From positions 1-6,316 of the forward strand of contig JANPGC010000150.1 of assembly GCA_031423755.1 (NCBI GenBank): a DNA stretch of 6,316 bases, read 5' to 3'. Positions 5,201 through 6,316 of this stretch are shown here, one piece after another. The notes beneath the pieces were generated by a model that ran no database searches, was not told where the DNA came from, and worked only from the letters and a program-made list of their open reading frames with translations. The translations under genes were made by a program, and so were the position numbers. Source of the stretch: JANMEX01 sp031423755. GTDB taxonomy: Bacteria; Pseudomonadota; Alphaproteobacteria; Rhizobiales; Rhizobiaceae. The number at the start of each line of letters is the position of its first letter. Positions within the stretch are counted from its first letter, which is position 1.

Positions 5201-6316
5201 GTGAAGTTGAAGGGCGACCAGCAAACCTCTCGGGCCTTGAACCGAAGGCTGATCCTCAACTTGTTGCGGCGTCACGTCACAATGTCGCGTGTCGATATCG
5301 CAGCGGCAACCGGCCTCAGTTCTGCTGCCGTCACCTTTGTCACAACGGAACTGCTTGCAGAAGGACTGGTCGTTGAGGGCGAAGCGTCGCGCGGGGGCGG
5401 AGGCCGCCGTCCAGTACCTCTCGCCATCAATTTCGCAAGCCGATTGGCAATCGGCATCAAGCTGACTGCAACATGTCTGGAAGCGGCGCTTTGCGACCTG
5501 TCGACAACGGCGCTCAAAATGTTGATCGAGCCGATCCCGGACACTTCGCCGGAGACGGTTGTCCACCACGCTGCAAAAGTGGTGCGGATGCTCATGCCGG
5601 ACCCGCTTGAGCGCGCCGACAGGTTGATCGGTATCGGCCTCGCCTTGCCCGGCAGCTATGACGTAGACCGAGGCATTTGCACCGTCATGGCGCGTTTTGG
5701 ATGGGAAAACATCCCGATAGCGGACATGCTGGCCAAAGAGGTCGATGTGCCGGTTTGGGTGGACAACGATGTGAATTCATTCGCCCTTGCGCAGCATCTT
5801 TTCGGCCAAGGGCAAAGCAAGCGCCAGATGATGGCATTGGCTGTCGGCGCGGGCGTTGGAGCGGCCTTTGTGACCGATGGCGTGCTCCATCGCGGGGCGC
5901 GGGGCATGGCCGGCGAAATCGGACACTTGATCACCGTGCCCGGCGGGCGGGCGTGCCTGTGCGGGCGGCGTGGGTGCCTGGAAACCTATTGGTCAGATGT
6001 TGCCCTCAGCGCTGATTGGAGCGCCCATGTTGCCCGACATCCGCAAAGCGAGCCCGACTTGGTGAAAGCAGCGGATCTGGGCGACAAAGCGGCACTTGCG
6101 CTGCTCCACGCTGCGGGCACTGGTCTGGGAACCGTGCTGGCTGCGGCAGTCGGGATGATTGATCCCGATGTCATTATTGTCGGCGGCGAAGGTGTTCGGT
6201 TCGGCGAGCATCTGCGTGCTCCGATGGCCAAGCGGATGGATGAGCTTGCCTTCAAGTCCACCCCGGAGATCATATTTGACTGGCACCACGATTCCTGGCC
6301 GCGCGGCGCGGCCGCC
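5201..6316 (+). CDS. ROK-family transcriptional regulator (3'-truncated by the window edge)
   Basis: ROK regulators join a DNA-binding winged helix to a sugar-kinase-like ligand domain and usually repress sugar genes until a sugar or sugar phosphate binds. The frame stays open to the last base, showing 372 residues of a protein usually near 380-410. The winged helix lies at about 13-60, with SRVDIAAATGLSSAAVT (29-45) as the helix-turn-helix and LLAEGLVVEGE as the wing lead-in. The ROK domain shows VDNDVN at 187-192, GAGVG at 216-220, GEIGH at 238-242 and CLCGRRGC at 252-259. The last two give the HC3 zinc set His242, Cys252, Cys254 and Cys259. The N-terminal DxGGT phosphate loop of active ROK kinases is not present (IGIKLTAT instead), so a regulator rather than a kinase is expected. 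It diverges from GH42 over a 227-base region with symmetric sites, suggesting it controls that operon and possibly itself. The inducer is unknown. Confidence 0.92.
   Translation, partial: MKLKGDQQTSRALNRRLILNLLRRHVTMSRVDIAAATGLSSAAVTFVTTELLAEGLVVEGEASRGGGGRRPVPLAINFASRLAIGIKLTATCLEAALCDLSTTALKMLIEPIPDTSPETVVHHAAKVVRMLMPDPLERADRLIGIGLALPGSYDVDRGICTVMARFGWENIPIADMLAKEVDVPVWVDNDVNSFALAQHLFGQGQSKRQMMALAVGAGVGAAFVTDGVLHRGARGMAGEIGHLITVPGGRACLCGRRGCLETYWSDVALSADWSAHVARHPQSEPDLVKAADLGDKAALALLHAAGTGLGTVLAAAVGMIDPDVIIVGGEGVRFGEHLRAPMAKRMDELAFKSTPEIIFDWHHDSWPRGAAA

Noticed and set aside
5114..5595. Overlapping - strand open frames of 151 and 107 codons
   Set aside because: They are antisense to the ROK winged helix and kinase-like domain, whose motifs are clear; no independent coding evidence.
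5201..6316. ROK protein as an active sugar kinase
   Set aside because: It has an N-terminal DNA-binding domain and lacks the DxGGT phosphate loop expected of ROK kinases.

Overview
This window looks like part of a sugar-catabolism locus from a moderately GC-rich proteobacterium. An alphaproteobacterium of the Rhizobium/Ochrobactrum/Mesorhizobium kind fits best, but this is an impression from gene content and protein style, not from a marker gene. No tRNA, rRNA, CRISPR array, transposase or phage gene was seen.

Layout. (1) Positions 1-1522, + strand: the two sugar-handling subunits of a dihydroxyacetone-kinase-type enzyme. DhaK is cut at its N-terminus by the window edge; DhaL is complete and starts 4 bases after it. 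(2) Positions 1523-1552: a 30-base gap where this operon meets the next one tail to tail, with no convincing terminator. (3) Positions 4973 down to 1553, - strand: an apparent operon read as GH42 beta-galactosidase, then a very small cysteine-containing ORF, then a YcaO-family enzyme. The small ORF (2799-2710) has a near-perfect Shine-Dalgarno sequence and its stop overlaps the YcaO start as ATGA. (4) Positions 4974-5200: a divergent control region with overlapping promoter candidates and two inverted repeats. (5) Positions 5201-6316, + strand: a ROK-family transcriptional regulator running off the right edge, starting at GTG.

How the genes may work together. The ROK protein has an N-terminal winged helix and the sugar-binding and zinc motifs of its family, and it is divergent from the GH42 gene. 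The natural reading is that it senses a sugar and controls the GH42 operon and itself. GH42 enzymes release galactose (or L-arabinopyranose) from oligosaccharides in the cytoplasm, and DhaKL phosphorylates a short ketose. Whether DhaKL belongs to the same pathway is uncertain because it is convergent, not co-transcribed.

The outlier is the YcaO enzyme. This ATP-dependent family activates peptide backbones to form azolines, amidines or thioamides, and it is not expected downstream of a beta-galactosidase. The coupled 29-codon ORF with three cysteines is the most interesting object here. It is either a minimal candidate peptide substrate or a leader ORF that drives YcaO translation. No YcaO partner protein (E1-like/ThiF-like or TfuA) is visible in the window.
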